64,000 nt of DNA, taken from positions 62,001 to 126,000 of the forward strand of contig NZ_JACRST010000001.1 of assembly GCF_014384885.1 (NCBI RefSeq). The letters run 5' to 3'. The translations under genes and the position numbers were made by a program. Shown piece by piece: positions 16,783 to 25,996 of the stretch. The notes under the pieces were generated by a model. That model was not told the origin of the DNA. It saw only the letters and a program-made list of their open reading frames with translations, and did no database searches. The DNA comes from Ligaoa zhengdingensis (GTDB lineage Bacteria > Bacillota > Clostridia > Oscillospirales > Ruminococcaceae). The stretch's first letter is position 1. Each line of letters begins with the position of its first letter.

Positions 16783-18006
16783 ATGGAAACCCTGTCCGGA
16801 AAAATATTGACTGCGCTGATGGCGCTGTTCCTGCTGATCTATGTGGGTTACCAGGGATATCGCTACTATTATTCCCCCATCAAGACAGAAACGGTGCTTG
16901 GCTACACTGTGCAGGACACATTGCGGGTCAAAGGTCTGCTTGTTCGCGATGAGCAACCGGTAGAGGGGGGAAGCTCGGGCGTGGTGGCTTATTTCGGCGA
17001 GGATGGCATGAAGGTCACCTATGGCACCCCGATCGCTGAAATTTATGCCACCAAGGAGGATGTGACCAACAAGCGCCGCATCCAAAGCCTAGAGGAAGAA
17101 TTAAACCAGTTGGAGGCAATTCAAAAGCCGGGCAACAACTACTTTCTTAATTCCGAGGCGATCTCCAAGCAGATCAACGAGAACCTCTATGCGATTATCG
17201 ACTGCAACGAATCGCGCGACCTGCTGGAAAGCGCCGAGGACAAGGCCGAGCTGCTGACCAATCTCAATAAGAGGCAGCTCGCAACCGGTGCGGTATCCAA
17301 TTTTTCCAGCAAGATTGACCGGCTGGAGCGGGAAAAATCGCAGTTGGAGCAGTCGGTCTCGGGCGGATCTCAGGTGATCACCTCAGACCGGGTCGGCTAC
17401 TTTTCCAGTTATGTGGACGGAATGGAGCAGGAGCTCACGGTGGACGAGCTGGATGTGCTCACTGTAGACCAGGTTCAGGGCTACATCGATGGTAAATACG
17501 AACAGGAGAGCTCCGAACTCGGTAAAATTATCAGCTTTAATGCCTGGTATTTTGTGGCGCTGATCCCGGAGGACGAGGCGGTTACATGGAAGGAGGGGGA
17601 GAAACTCAGCATCGATTTCTCGATCCCCGATTTTCGTGAGGTTCCCGCAGTCATCCAATCCATCCGGGTGCCGGAGGGGGAAAAGCAGGCGATTGTGACG
17701 TTCCAATGCAGCTATATGTGCCCGCAGCTCACCCGTTTGCGCAATCCTTCGGTACAGCTCAACTTTGGGATGTATACCGGCCTGAAAATCCCCGATCAGG
17801 CGGTACGCTTTGTGGATGGCGAACGCGGCGTGTACGTCAACACCGGCAGCGAAATCAAATTCAAGACCATCGATGTGATTTATGAGGGTGCGGGTTTTGT
17901 TCTCAGCGCTATCGATGAATACAACCAGAATCAGGTTCAATGGTTTGACGACATTGTTGTGAAAGGAACTGATTTGCAAGATGGAAAACCAGTCGATCAG
18001 GGATGA
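16783..18006 (+). CDS. HlyD-like single-span membrane protein of the division cluster
   Basis: The 407-residue protein has one N-terminal membrane helix (about 8-26), then a biotinyl-lipoyl-like start (LRVKGLLVRDEQPVEGGSSGVV), two coiled-coil stretches (about 90-120 and 160-195) and a C-terminal beta-barrel-like part. It resembles HlyD/membrane fusion proteins by architecture, but no exporter gene is nearby. Relatives occur in the same position, between hfq and ylmE-sepF, in other Clostridia, so a role in envelope or division is likelier than secretion. Its 3' end overlaps ylmE by 26 nt. Function unknown. Confidence 0.7.
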   Translation: METLSGKILTALMALFLLIYVGYQGYRYYYSPIKTETVLGYTVQDTLRVKGLLVRDEQPVEGGSSGVVAYFGEDGMKVTYGTPIAEIYATKEDVTNKRRIQSLEEELNQLEAIQKPGNNYFLNSEAISKQINENLYAIIDCNESRDLLESAEDKAELLTNLNKRQLATGAVSNFSSKIDRLEREKSQLEQSVSGGSQVITSDRVGYFSSYVDGMEQELTVDELDVLTVDQVQGYIDGKYEQESSELGKIISFNAWYFVALIPEDEAVTWKEGEKLSIDFSIPDFREVPAVIQSIRVPEGEKQAIVTFQCSYMCPQLTRLRNPSVQLNFGMYTGLKIPDQAVRFVDGERGVYVNTGSEIKFKTIDVIYEGAGFVLSAIDEYNQNQVQWFDDIVVKGTDLQDGKPVDQG

Positions 18007-18706
18007 GCAGTTAAAGCGGAACATCGAAGATGTGCAGGAGCGGGTCAGGCTGGCCGCCCAACGCAGCGGGCGGAGCTATGAAGATATCACCATCCTGGCG
18101 GCGACCAAAACGCAGGATGTGGCGACCATCAACTGGGCGATCGCATGCGGCATCCGCTGCATCGGGGAAAACCGCGTTCAGGAACTGACTGCAAAATACG
18201 ACGGCTACGACAGGGAACATGCCGCCGTCCAGTTTATCGGCCACCTTCAGGTCAACAAGGTGAAGTATATTGTAGACAAAGTGGAGCTGATACAGTCGGT
18301 GGATAGCTTGAAGCTGGCTGCTGAGATCGACCGGCAGTGCGCCAAGATTGGCCACGTAATGGACGTGCTGGTGGAGGTCAACATCGGCGGGGAGGTGAGC
18401 AAAAGTGGGGTGGCACCCCACGAACTGGAGCCTCTGCTGCTGGGTTTGGCTGGATTAGAGCATATAAAAGTGCGCGGTTTGATGACCATTCCGCCGATTT
18501 GTGAAAATAGAAAACAAAGCGAGCAATATTTTAGCATTCTACACAAAGAGTTTCTTGACATCAGGGCCAAAACATTAGATAATATCGATATGGATATTCT
18601 TTCAATGGGAATGTCCGGCGATTATGAAACTGCAATAGAATGTGGGGCGAATATGATACGGGTTGGGACCGCGCTGTTCGGTCCCCGTAAACAATTGGAG
18701 GGCTGA
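17981..18706 (+). CDS. ylmE: YggS/YlmE-family pyridoxal phosphate homeostasis protein
   Basis: The 241-residue single-domain TIM barrel binds PLP through Lys in ILAATKTQ (about residue 36) and has the C-terminal phosphate-binding loop SMGMSGDYETAIECG. The family affects PLP and amino-acid homeostasis rather than catalysing a known reaction. The start lies inside the HlyD-like gene, 13 nt after AAAGGA. As in other Gram-positives it stands directly before sepF. The last 250 bp are AT-rich and hold a promoter-like sequence. Confidence 0.93.
   Translation: MENQSIRDEQLKRNIEDVQERVRLAAQRSGRSYEDITILAATKTQDVATINWAIACGIRCIGENRVQELTAKYDGYDREHAAVQFIGHLQVNKVKYIVDKVELIQSVDSLKLAAEIDRQCAKIGHVMDVLVEVNIGGEVSKSGVAPHELEPLLLGLAGLEHIKVRGLMTIPPICENRKQSEQYFSILHKEFLDIRAKTLDNIDMDILSMGMSGDYETAIECGANMIRVGTALFGPRKQLEG
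18555..18583 (+). promoter_or_regulatory. Candidate promoter for sepF-ylmH-divIVA inside ylmE
   Basis: A perfect TTGACA (18555-18560) and GATAAT (18578-18583) separated by 17 bp lie in an AT-rich stretch within the ylmE coding sequence, about 130 bp before the sepF start. This could provide separate transcription of the division genes. Confidence 0.5.
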
Positions 18707-18710
18707 ATCG

Positions 18711-19184
18711 ATGGGACTGATGGACAAATTCAAAGACTTCATGGGATTTCCGGAGGACGACTACGACGACTATGAAGAAGAGGAATATGATGTGGGCCCC
18801 GACAACGAGCCTTACGCCACCTCCTCCCCGAACACAAATACCGCGCCTGCCTACACCGCCGACATACCGAAACGGAACAACAACAAGGTTGTCAATATCC
18901 ATGCCACCACACAGCTTCAGGTTGTGCTGGTGAAACCAGAGCGCTTTGAGGATGCAAGCGCGGTGGCCGACCATCTCAATGAGAAACGCACGGTGGTGCT
19001 CAACCTGGAGTCCACCAACAAGGACGTTTCCCGCCGGTTGATCGACTTTTTGAGCGGTGTGGCCTATGCCAACAACGGCCAGATCAAACGGGTGGCGAGC
19101 AGCACCTATATCATCACGCCGTATAATGTCGACATCATGGGCGATCTGCTCGACGAACTGGAGAACAACGGAGTCTATTTTTGA
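18711..19184 (+). CDS. sepF: Cell division protein SepF
   Basis: SepF (157 residues) anchors FtsZ to the membrane and bundles it. The N-terminal amphipathic helix (MGLMDKFKDFMGF), an acidic linker and the C-terminal SepF/DUF552 fold (VVLVKPERFEDA to the end) are visible. The start at 18711 is set by TTGGAGGG 8 nt upstream, overlapping the ylmE stop. The N-terminal helix fits this start only. Confidence 0.96.
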   Translation: MGLMDKFKDFMGFPEDDYDDYEEEEYDVGPDNEPYATSSPNTNTAPAYTADIPKRNNNKVVNIHATTQLQVVLVKPERFEDASAVADHLNEKRTVVLNLESTNKDVSRRLIDFLSGVAYANNGQIKRVASSTYIITPYNVDIMGDLLDELENNGVYF

Positions 19185-19963
19185 TGATGAATCTGCAAAA
19201 TCTCACACAGGATGACCGCTACCTTTTGGCGCGTGTGGCGGATGCCTTTCGAACGGCGGATAGCAATGGGCGCCCAAAATATACCGGCTTTCTGGATGAG
19301 CGGCAGCAGGAGCTGGTCAAAGCATTTGCCGCTCAACAACATTTTCATCAGTATCTCTTTTTTGGGGGATTTGAAAGCGCCGCGCGCAAAGTGCTCGGCG
19401 CATTTCCCGATTATACCGATCTGATGCAGGAACCGGCTGCACTCTTCGATTGCATCCAGCCGGTCACTCTGCGCTATCGCGCGCAGGACAAGCTCTCCCA
19501 TCGCGACTTCTTAGGGTCGCTGATGGGCCTCAACATTACCCGTGAATCGGTGGGGGATATCTTGGTTGGGGAGGGGATTGCGGTTCTGTTTGTCCTGCGC
19601 CCTGTTCTTCCGATTATTCTGGAAGAGCTCGCCAAGGTGGGGCGGGTCGGCGTGCGCTGTGAAAACGCGTTGCCCAGCGAACTGCCCTTGGAGGAGCATT
19701 TTCTTGAAATAAAGGATACGGTCAGCAGTCTTCGCCTCGACTGCATCGTGTCCGTCCTGACGAAATTGAGCAGAGAAAAATCGGCCGCACTCATCGCGCA
19801 GGGCTTGGTGACGCAGAATTATGAAATCATCCAGAGCAACTCCCGCGCGGTCCAAGCGGGCGATACGGTCAGCATCCGGGGATATGGTAAATTTTCTGTG
19901 GCCGAGGCGGGAAACGTCACCCGAAAGGGGCGTATCCAGGTGCTTTGCAAAAAATATTTATAG
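19184..19963 (+). CDS. ylmH: YlmH-family S4-domain RNA-binding protein
   Basis: The 259-residue protein has an N-terminal YlmH domain and a C-terminal S4 RNA-binding domain (about 180-245, with LSREKSAALIAQGLV and GDTVSIRGYGKF). YlmH homologues bind stalled ribosomal large subunits in quality control. The ATG at 19184 overlaps the sepF stop by one base; a second ATG follows immediately and a TTG lies one codon upstream, so the exact start is uncertain. It lies between sepF and divIVA as in other Firmicutes. Confidence 0.92.
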   Translation: MMNLQNLTQDDRYLLARVADAFRTADSNGRPKYTGFLDERQQELVKAFAAQQHFHQYLFFGGFESAARKVLGAFPDYTDLMQEPAALFDCIQPVTLRYRAQDKLSHRDFLGSLMGLNITRESVGDILVGEGIAVLFVLRPVLPIILEELAKVGRVGVRCENALPSELPLEEHFLEIKDTVSSLRLDCIVSVLTKLSREKSAALIAQGLVTQNYEIIQSNSRAVQAGDTVSIRGYGKFSVAEAGNVTRKGRIQVLCKKYL

Positions 19964-19975
19964 GGGGATATCTAA

Positions 19976-20809
19976 ATGCTGACTTCGAATGACATCGCCA
20001 AACAGAGGTTTGACCATGCCGCATTCGGCGGATATAAGAGCGACGAGGTGGACGCCTTTTTGAATGAGGTCGCCAACAGCTTTGAGGAACTGGAGGAGCA
20101 AAACGCGGTGCTGCTCAAAAAACTGGAGGTGCTCGCAGAAAAATTGGAGGAGTACCGCAGCGATGAAGAGAGCCTGCGTTCCGCCCTGTTGGGCGCGCAA
20201 AAGCTCGGCGACAGCGTCGTCCGGGAATCCAAAGCCAAGGCGGAGCTGATTATCCGTGAGGCCAATGTCAAGGCAGAGCGTCTAATCGCCGGTGCGCACG
20301 ACCAGGTGGAGAAGGAAAAGCTGGTATATGTGCGCCTGCAGAAGGATGTTGCATCCTTTAAAAGCAAACTGCTCGCTACCTATAAGCAGCATTTGGAGTT
20401 GATCAGCAGCCTGCCTGATCAGATCAATAAGGAGAAAGCGCAGGCGGCGGCTGAAAAAGCCAGCGAGAGTGCAACAGCTAAAGAGCCCGAACCGACGGAA
20501 GAGAAACAGGAGGCGGTTAGCGAGGAGGAAGCACAGGCCACCGATTTTACCGCGCGTCCCGAACCGAAGGAAGGGGACTATGCGGAGCATGACTACGAAG
20601 AGCCCGCCCCCAAGGCGGCGAAGGATTCCCTCCCGCACCGCGATACCGAGGAGATTGTGAAAAAATCCCCCTACGCAGACGAATATTATGAGGACTTCAG
20701 CGATGATGAAGAGGGGCACGGCGACGGCGCCCCCTCTTCTTCAAATAAAAAGAAGTCGAAGTTTGGCACCCTCAAGTTTGGCGCCGGTTACGACTTAAAG
20801 CGCGAATAA
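19976..20809 (+). CDS. divIVA: Septum/pole-site protein DivIVA
   Basis: DivIVA (277 residues) is a coiled-coil scaffold that senses curved membrane at division sites and poles. The conserved N-terminal lipid-binding segment (RFDHAAFGGYKSDEVDAFLNEV) is followed by coiled coils to about residue 150, then an acidic, low-complexity Glu/Ala/Pro tail ending in a short basic stretch. The tail is longer than in B. subtilis DivIVA (164 residues). GGGGG precedes the ATG. Confidence 0.95.
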   Translation: MLTSNDIAKQRFDHAAFGGYKSDEVDAFLNEVANSFEELEEQNAVLLKKLEVLAEKLEEYRSDEESLRSALLGAQKLGDSVVRESKAKAELIIREANVKAERLIAGAHDQVEKEKLVYVRLQKDVASFKSKLLATYKQHLELISSLPDQINKEKAQAAAEKASESATAKEPEPTEEKQEAVSEEEAQATDFTARPEPKEGDYAEHDYEEPAPKAAKDSLPHRDTEEIVKKSPYADEYYEDFSDDEEGHGDGAPSSSNKKKSKFGTLKFGAGYDLKRE

Positions 20810-20855
20810 TTTTGTTGCTTGGTTCGACAAAAATGTTAAGGAGAGATTAGATCAA

Positions 20856-23651
20856 ATGGCTCAGGACTACAATCAGACCTTAAACCTGCCGAAAACAGAT
20901 TTTGCCATGAGGGCGGCGCTCCCGCAGCGCGAGCCCGGCATGCTCAAAACCTGGGAGGAGACCCGCCGTTACGACAAGATGATCGAGAAGAACGCCGATC
21001 GTCCGCTGTATGTGCTGCACGATGGCCCGCCGTATGCCAACGGCGATATCCACTTGGGCACAGCGCTCAACAAGGTGCTCAAGGACATCATCGTCCGCAG
21101 CAAGAACATGACCGGCTATAAGGCGCCGTATATTCCCGGTTGGGATACCCACGGCCTGCCGATCGAGCTCAAAGCGCGCAAAAAAATCGGCGGCGATCAG
21201 ACTAAACTTTCGGCCGTCGAGTTGCGCAAGGGGTGCAAGGAGTTTGCTCTGAGCTATGTCGATTTGCAGAAGCAATCGTTCCAGCGGCTCGGTTCGCTGG
21301 GCGATTACGATCATCCCTACCTCACCCTTCAGCCGGAACTGGAGGCCAAACAGATCGAAATCTTTGGCGAGATGGCCAAAAAGGGATACATCTACAAGGG
21401 CCTGAAGCCGGTCTACTGGTGCCCCACCTGCAACACCGCGCTAGCGGAGGCGGAAATCGAGTATGAGGAGGATCCCTGCCATTCGATCTATGTCAAGTTC
21501 CGCTGCGTGGACGACAAGGGCAAGTTTTCCGCTCTGGGTCTCGACCCCTCCAAAGTTTTCTTTGTGATCTGGACCACAACCACGTGGACGCTTCCCGGCA
21601 ACCTTGCGATCTGCTTGGGTGGAGCCTACGAATACAGCGTCGTCATGGCGAACGGGGAATACTATGTGATGGCGACCGATCTGGTGCCCTCCGCGATGCA
21701 GGCGGCCAAGATCGATTCCTATGAGATCGTGGCCTCAATGCCCGGCACCGAGTTGGAATATTTGACCTACCAGCATCCCTTCTTGGATCGTGTATCTCCG
21801 ATCATCCTGGGCGATCATGTCACCCTGGAGAGCGGCACCGGATGCGTTCACACCGCGCCCGGCCACGGCGTGGAGGATTTCGAGGTCTGTGTCAACCACT
21901 ATCCCGAAATCCCCATCATCGTGCCGGTGGACAGCGAGGGCCGTCTCACCGAGGAGGCAGGCCAGTTCGCAGGCCTCAGCACCGACGAAGCCAACAAGGC
22001 CATTGCCAAATATCTGGATGCCAACGGCGCGCTATTCGCGCTGCAAAAGATCATCCACCAGTATCCTCATTGTTGGCGCTGCCACAGCCCCATCCTGTTC
22101 CGCGCCACCGAGCAGTGGTTTTGCTCGGTAGAAGATTTTAAAGATCAGACGGTCAACGCCATCGAAAAGGTTCAGTGGATTCCCGATTGGGGCGAGGGGC
22201 GCATCACCAATATGGTGCGTGACCGCAGCGACTGGTGCATCTCGCGCCAGCGCGTCTGGGGTGTGCCCATCCCCATCTTCTACTGCGACGACTGCGGCAA
22301 ATATGTGGTCAACGACGAAAGCATCCATGCGGTTTCCGCATTGTTCCACGAGCAAGGGTCGGATGCCTGGTATCTGAAATCGGCGGAGGAGATTTTGCCC
22401 GAGGGCTTCACCTGCCCGCACTGCGGCGGCAAGCACTTTACCAAAGAAAAGGACATCATGGATGTGTGGTTCGACTCGGGATGTACGCACGCTTCGGTTC
22501 TCACTGAACGCGGCGATGATGTGCACTGGCCGGCCGACCTTTATTTGGAGGGCGCTGACCAGTACCGCGGCTGGTTCCAGTCCTCGTTGCTCACCGCTGT
22601 CGCTTGGAAGGGAACAGCGCCTTACAAGGCGGTGTGCACCCACGGCTGGGTGGTCGACGGCGAGGGCAAGAAGATGTCCAAATCGTTGGGCAATGGCATC
22701 CTGCCGGAGGATATCATCAAGGAGTACGGTGCGGATATCCTGCGCCTGTGGGTGGCCTCCTCCGATTATCATGCGGACATCCGTATTTCCAAGGAAATCC
22801 TCAAGCAGCTCTCCGAGCAGTACCGCAAAATTCGCAATACCGCCCGCTACATCCTGGGCAACGTCTACGACTACAACCCCGACACCGACGCGGTGCCGTT
22901 TGCAGATATGATGGAGCTGGATAAATGGGCGATTGTGCAGCTCAACGCCTTGACGGAAAAGGTGAAAGAGGCATATGAGACCTTTGATTTCCATGTGGCG
23001 TTCCACGCGGTGCACAATTTCTGCACCATCGATATGTCCAACTTCTACCTCGATGTCATCAAGGATCGCCTCTACTGCGAAAAGACAGAAGGGAAGGAGC
23101 GCCGCAGCGCCCAGACTGCGATCCATACAATCCTTAGTGGATTGACCCGCCTGATTGCCCCGATCATCCCGTTTACTGCGGAGGAAATTTGGGCCTCGAT
23201 GCGTCACGGCAAGGGCGAGGATGCGGAATCGGTGATGTTTAACCAGATGCCTGATCACTTCGATGTCAGCGTGTCGGATGAATTTATAGCCAAATGGGAT
23301 CGCATTCATGCGGTTCGTGACGATGTCAACAAGGCGCTGGAGCAGAAGCGCAACGCCAAACAAATCGGAAAATCGCTGGAAGCCAAAGTTGTGCTCCACT
23401 GCGCGGACACCGATCTCTACCATTTCCTTATTTCGGTGCAGCAGGAGCTGGCCAGCGCATTCATCGTTTCTTCAGTTTCGGTGGAGCAGGGCGGAGACGG
23501 CGAATTCACAGGGGAAACCGAGGCGCTTACCATTTCGGTTCTGCCCGCTGACGGCCAGAAGTGCGAGCGTTGCTGGATTTACAGCGAAACAGTCGGCCAG
23601 TGTGAGGATCATCCCACGCTGTGCGCCCGCTGCGCTTCGGTGCTCAAATAA
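20856..23651 (+). CDS. ileS: Isoleucyl-tRNA synthetase
   Basis: The 931-residue class I synthetase charges tRNA-Ile. The HIGH-type motif (PYANGDIHLGT, about 56-66), the CP1 editing domain (about 190-400), KMSKS (about 607-611) and the C-terminal zinc motifs (CERCW and CARC) are present, the bacterial ileS1 form. AAGGAGAG precedes the ATG. Only 46 bp separate it from divIVA, so there is no room for a T-box leader, and it is probably expressed with the division genes. Confidence 0.98.
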   Translation: MAQDYNQTLNLPKTDFAMRAALPQREPGMLKTWEETRRYDKMIEKNADRPLYVLHDGPPYANGDIHLGTALNKVLKDIIVRSKNMTGYKAPYIPGWDTHGLPIELKARKKIGGDQTKLSAVELRKGCKEFALSYVDLQKQSFQRLGSLGDYDHPYLTLQPELEAKQIEIFGEMAKKGYIYKGLKPVYWCPTCNTALAEAEIEYEEDPCHSIYVKFRCVDDKGKFSALGLDPSKVFFVIWTTTTWTLPGNLAICLGGAYEYSVVMANGEYYVMATDLVPSAMQAAKIDSYEIVASMPGTELEYLTYQHPFLDRVSPIILGDHVTLESGTGCVHTAPGHGVEDFEVCVNHYPEIPIIVPVDSEGRLTEEAGQFAGLSTDEANKAIAKYLDANGALFALQKIIHQYPHCWRCHSPILFRATEQWFCSVEDFKDQTVNAIEKVQWIPDWGEGRITNMVRDRSDWCISRQRVWGVPIPIFYCDDCGKYVVNDESIHAVSALFHEQGSDAWYLKSAEEILPEGFTCPHCGGKHFTKEKDIMDVWFDSGCTHASVLTERGDDVHWPADLYLEGADQYRGWFQSSLLTAVAWKGTAPYKAVCTHGWVVDGEGKKMSKSLGNGILPEDIIKEYGADILRLWVASSDYHADIRISKEILKQLSEQYRKIRNTARYILGNVYDYNPDTDAVPFADMMELDKWAIVQLNALTEKVKEAYETFDFHVAFHAVHNFCTIDMSNFYLDVIKDRLYCEKTEGKERRSAQTAIHTILSGLTRLIAPIIPFTAEEIWASMRHGKGEDAESVMFNQMPDHFDVSVSDEFIAKWDRIHAVRDDVNKALEQKRNAKQIGKSLEAKVVLHCADTDLYHFLISVQQELASAFIVSSVSVEQGGDGEFTGETEALTISVLPADGQKCERCWIYSETVGQCEDHPTLCARCASVLK

Positions 23652-23660
23652 TAATATTCT

Positions 23661-23698
23661 GAAATTTGCGGTGGGTCGCTGGGCACACCGCAAATTTC
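23661..23698 (+). terminator. Perfect 13-bp hairpin between ileS and lspA
   Basis: A perfect 13-bp inverted repeat (23661-23673 and 23686-23698) encloses a 12-nt loop. The T run (TTTTTC) begins only about 10 nt later, so termination would be partial. It could instead be a processing or stabilising hairpin. Confidence 0.5.
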
Positions 23699-23736
23699 GG
23701 TGCATCGATTTTTCGGTGTGATTGGAGGAACTGTAT

Positions 23737-24243
23737 TTGGTTATCATCGCTTTGATCTCTGCGTTGATTTTGATCGGCGTAGATCAGGCAATCAAGTTTT
23801 GGGCGCTCGACACCCTCACTGCGGTGGATACTATCCCGCTGATTCAGGATGTGCTGCATCTGACCTATGTGGAAAACAGAGGAGCTGCTTTCAGTATGCT
23901 TCAAGGACAGACCTGGTTTTTGGTCGGAATCACTGCAGTGGTGGCGATTGCAGCTATCGTTGTTCTGTTGTCCGGAAAAGTCAAGGAAAAAATGGCAATT
24001 TGGTCGATCGCACTGATTATTGCGGGAGGCGTCGGCAATCTGATTGATCGCATTGGCCGCGGCTTTGTGGTGGACTACATCGATTTCCGGTTGATTCATT
24101 TTCCGGTGTTCAACTTTGCCGACTGCTGTGTTGTAGTGGGTACCATCCTCTTGGCGTTTTATATCCTCTTTTGGGAAGAAAAGAAGCACAAAAAAACAAT
24201 ACAAGAAAGTGGAGACGGCAATGCCAACGAATCTGCTGTTTGA
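23737..24243 (+). CDS. lspA: Lipoprotein signal peptidase (signal peptidase II)
   Basis: LspA cleaves the signal peptide of prolipoproteins in the membrane. The product has four membrane helices and the two catalytic Asp blocks (GGVGNLIDRI and FPVFNFADCCVVVG). The likely start is TTG at 23737, 7 nt after GGAGGA; TTG at 23722 overlaps that site. This gives 168 residues, the normal size. The 3' end overlaps the next gene by 23 nt. Lipoprotein substrates in this window are at 3167 and 5630. Confidence 0.95.
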   Translation: MVIIALISALILIGVDQAIKFWALDTLTAVDTIPLIQDVLHLTYVENRGAAFSMLQGQTWFLVGITAVVAIAAIVVLLSGKVKEKMAIWSIALIIAGGVGNLIDRIGRGFVVDYIDFRLIHFPVFNFADCCVVVGTILLAFYILFWEEKKHKKTIQESGDGNANESAV

Positions 24244-25141
24244 GATTGAGCCTCAGGATGCTTCGATGCGCATCGACCGTTGGTTGGCCGACCACAGCGA
24301 CGGTCGGGTCACCCGCACGATGGCGCAGCGCTTGTGCGATGATGGGGCGGTTCTGGCTGCCGGCAAGCCGGTTAACAAAAACTACAAGCTGCGTGCAGGG
24401 GATCGTTTGGAGGTTACTGTGCCTGACCCACAGCAATTGGACGTTGCCGCACAGAAAATCCCGTTGGATATTGTATATGAGGACGGCGAGTTGCTGGTGG
24501 TCAATAAACCCAAAGGAATGGTGGTGCATCCAGCTGCCGGGAATCCCGACGGAACTTTGGTCAATGCGCTTTTGCACCATTGTGCGGGACAGCTTTCCGG
24601 GATCAACGGGGTGATCCGCCCGGGAATCGTCCACCGCATCGACAAAAACACCAGTGGATTACTGATTGTGGCCAAGACAGATCGCGCGCATCTTTCGCTT
24701 GCCGAACAAATAAAGGCTCATACCTTTACACGTGTTTACGAGGCCGTTGTCTATGGAACTGTTAAACAGGATGCTGGAACGGTGGACGCCCCGATCGGCC
24801 GCCATGCGGTGGATCGCAAAAAGATGTGCGTGACCGAGCACAGCTCTCGCCATGCCGTGACCCATTACGAAGTGATTCAACGATATCAGGGATTCACCCA
24901 CATTCGTTGCAGGTTGGAGACCGGGCGTACCCATCAAATTCGTGTTCATATGGCGTATATCGGTCATCCAGTGGCGGGTGACGACGTCTATGGTCCCCAA
25001 AAAGTGATCGCTGCCCTCAATGGGCAATGCCTACATGCAAGGATAATCGGTTTTCAGCATCCTGTAACCGGAGAATACTTGGAATTTACCTCTCCGCTGC
25101 CCGACTATTTCACCAAATTTCTGGCGACCTTAAAGGAATGA
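24221..25141 (+). CDS. rluD: RluD-family 23S rRNA pseudouridine synthase
   Basis: The 306-residue protein has an N-terminal S4 domain (about 15-75) and a RluA/RluD catalytic domain with the Asp motif HRIDKNTSGLL (the usual form is HRLDKDTSGLL; the catalytic Asp is kept). ATG at 24221 follows GTGGAG by 6 nt and is preferred over GTG at 24209. It lies directly after lspA, the normal Gram-positive order (ylyB). The target uridines are probably in 23S rRNA. Confidence 0.93.
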   Translation: MPTNLLFEIEPQDASMRIDRWLADHSDGRVTRTMAQRLCDDGAVLAAGKPVNKNYKLRAGDRLEVTVPDPQQLDVAAQKIPLDIVYEDGELLVVNKPKGMVVHPAAGNPDGTLVNALLHHCAGQLSGINGVIRPGIVHRIDKNTSGLLIVAKTDRAHLSLAEQIKAHTFTRVYEAVVYGTVKQDAGTVDAPIGRHAVDRKKMCVTEHSSRHAVTHYEVIQRYQGFTHIRCRLETGRTHQIRVHMAYIGHPVAGDDVYGPQKVIAALNGQCLHARIIGFQHPVTGEYLEFTSPLPDYFTKFLATLKE

Positions 25142-25151
25142 GGTGAAGCAT

Positions 25152-25970
25152 ATGAAATTTGAAAATTGGCTGTTGGTATCCGACATCGACGGTACCATTT
25201 GCCCCGAATACAATGTGATTCCCCAGCGCAACCTGGACGCAGTTCGCCGCTTTCAACAGGAAGGCGGACGTTTCACCCTGGCGACAGGCCGCCATCTTCA
25301 AATCGTCCGTCATCTGGTGAAAGCGTTTGAAATCCGCACACCGCTGATTTTGGTGAATGGCGGCTGCATCTACGATCCGGTGGCGGAACGATTCACTTAC
25401 GAGCAATATTTAAATGAGACTGCAATCCGTTATGTCAAAGAGCTGCAGTGTCGCCGCGAACTTCTGAGCGTCCGTCTGATGACCGAAGATAACGGCGTCT
25501 ATGAGGTCTACCGGCGGGAGGATATGGAACTGTCCGATCCGCGTTATTCCAAATATGCTGTGCCCTGGGCCGAGCTGGAACAGATTGCAGCGATGCGTTG
25601 GCGAAAGGCGCTGTTTGTCACCTCCGTGGAGGACGCGCCTGCCTTTCGCGCGTTCGCACAGGCACAGCGATACCCCGATGTTTCGTTTTTGGCCTCCAGC
25701 GGGAGTTTTTATGAGATGGTGCCCAGAGGCGTATCCAAAGGGGAGGGGCTGTTGCGTGTTGCGCAGCAGTTGGGCATTCCGGTGGAACACACCATCGGTA
25801 TCGGCGATTATGAGAATGACCTCTCCCTGTTGCAGGCGGCTGGTTTCTCGGCTGCCCCTGAAAATGCGATCGGAGCGGCAAAACGGCTCGCAGATCGAAT
25901 CGTCTGCGACAGCAGCGAAGGCGCAGTGGGCGACCTCATCGATTATTTGATAACCCATGGCAACAGTTAA
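25152..25970 (+). CDS. Cof-type HAD-IIB phosphatase
   Basis: The 272-residue hydrolase has the nucleophile motif VSDIDGTI (Asp-x-Asp, about 10-17), the C2B cap, the lysine motif GVSKGEGL and motif IV IGIGDYENDLSLL. The family dephosphorylates sugar phosphates and flavin or nucleotide intermediates; the substrate cannot be told here. ATG at 25152 is 6 nt after GAGGTG. It starts 10 bp after the rluD stop and is probably the last member of the long + strand run. Confidence 0.9.
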   Translation: MKFENWLLVSDIDGTICPEYNVIPQRNLDAVRRFQQEGGRFTLATGRHLQIVRHLVKAFEIRTPLILVNGGCIYDPVAERFTYEQYLNETAIRYVKELQCRRELLSVRLMTEDNGVYEVYRREDMELSDPRYSKYAVPWAELEQIAAMRWRKALFVTSVEDAPAFRAFAQAQRYPDVSFLASSGSFYEMVPRGVSKGEGLLRVAQQLGIPVEHTIGIGDYENDLSLLQAAGFSAAPENAIGAAKRLADRIVCDSSEGAVGDLIDYLITHGNS

Positions 25971-25996
25971 AATAAAAAATTATTGGAGGAAGGAAA

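Noticed and set aside
20810..20855. T-box leader before ileS
   Set aside because: Only 46 bp separate divIVA and ileS; no room for a specifier stem or terminator.
22032..23423. Open frame of 463 codons opposite ileS
   Set aside because: Antisense to the synthetase with no family motif or start signal; a product of GC-rich codon usage.
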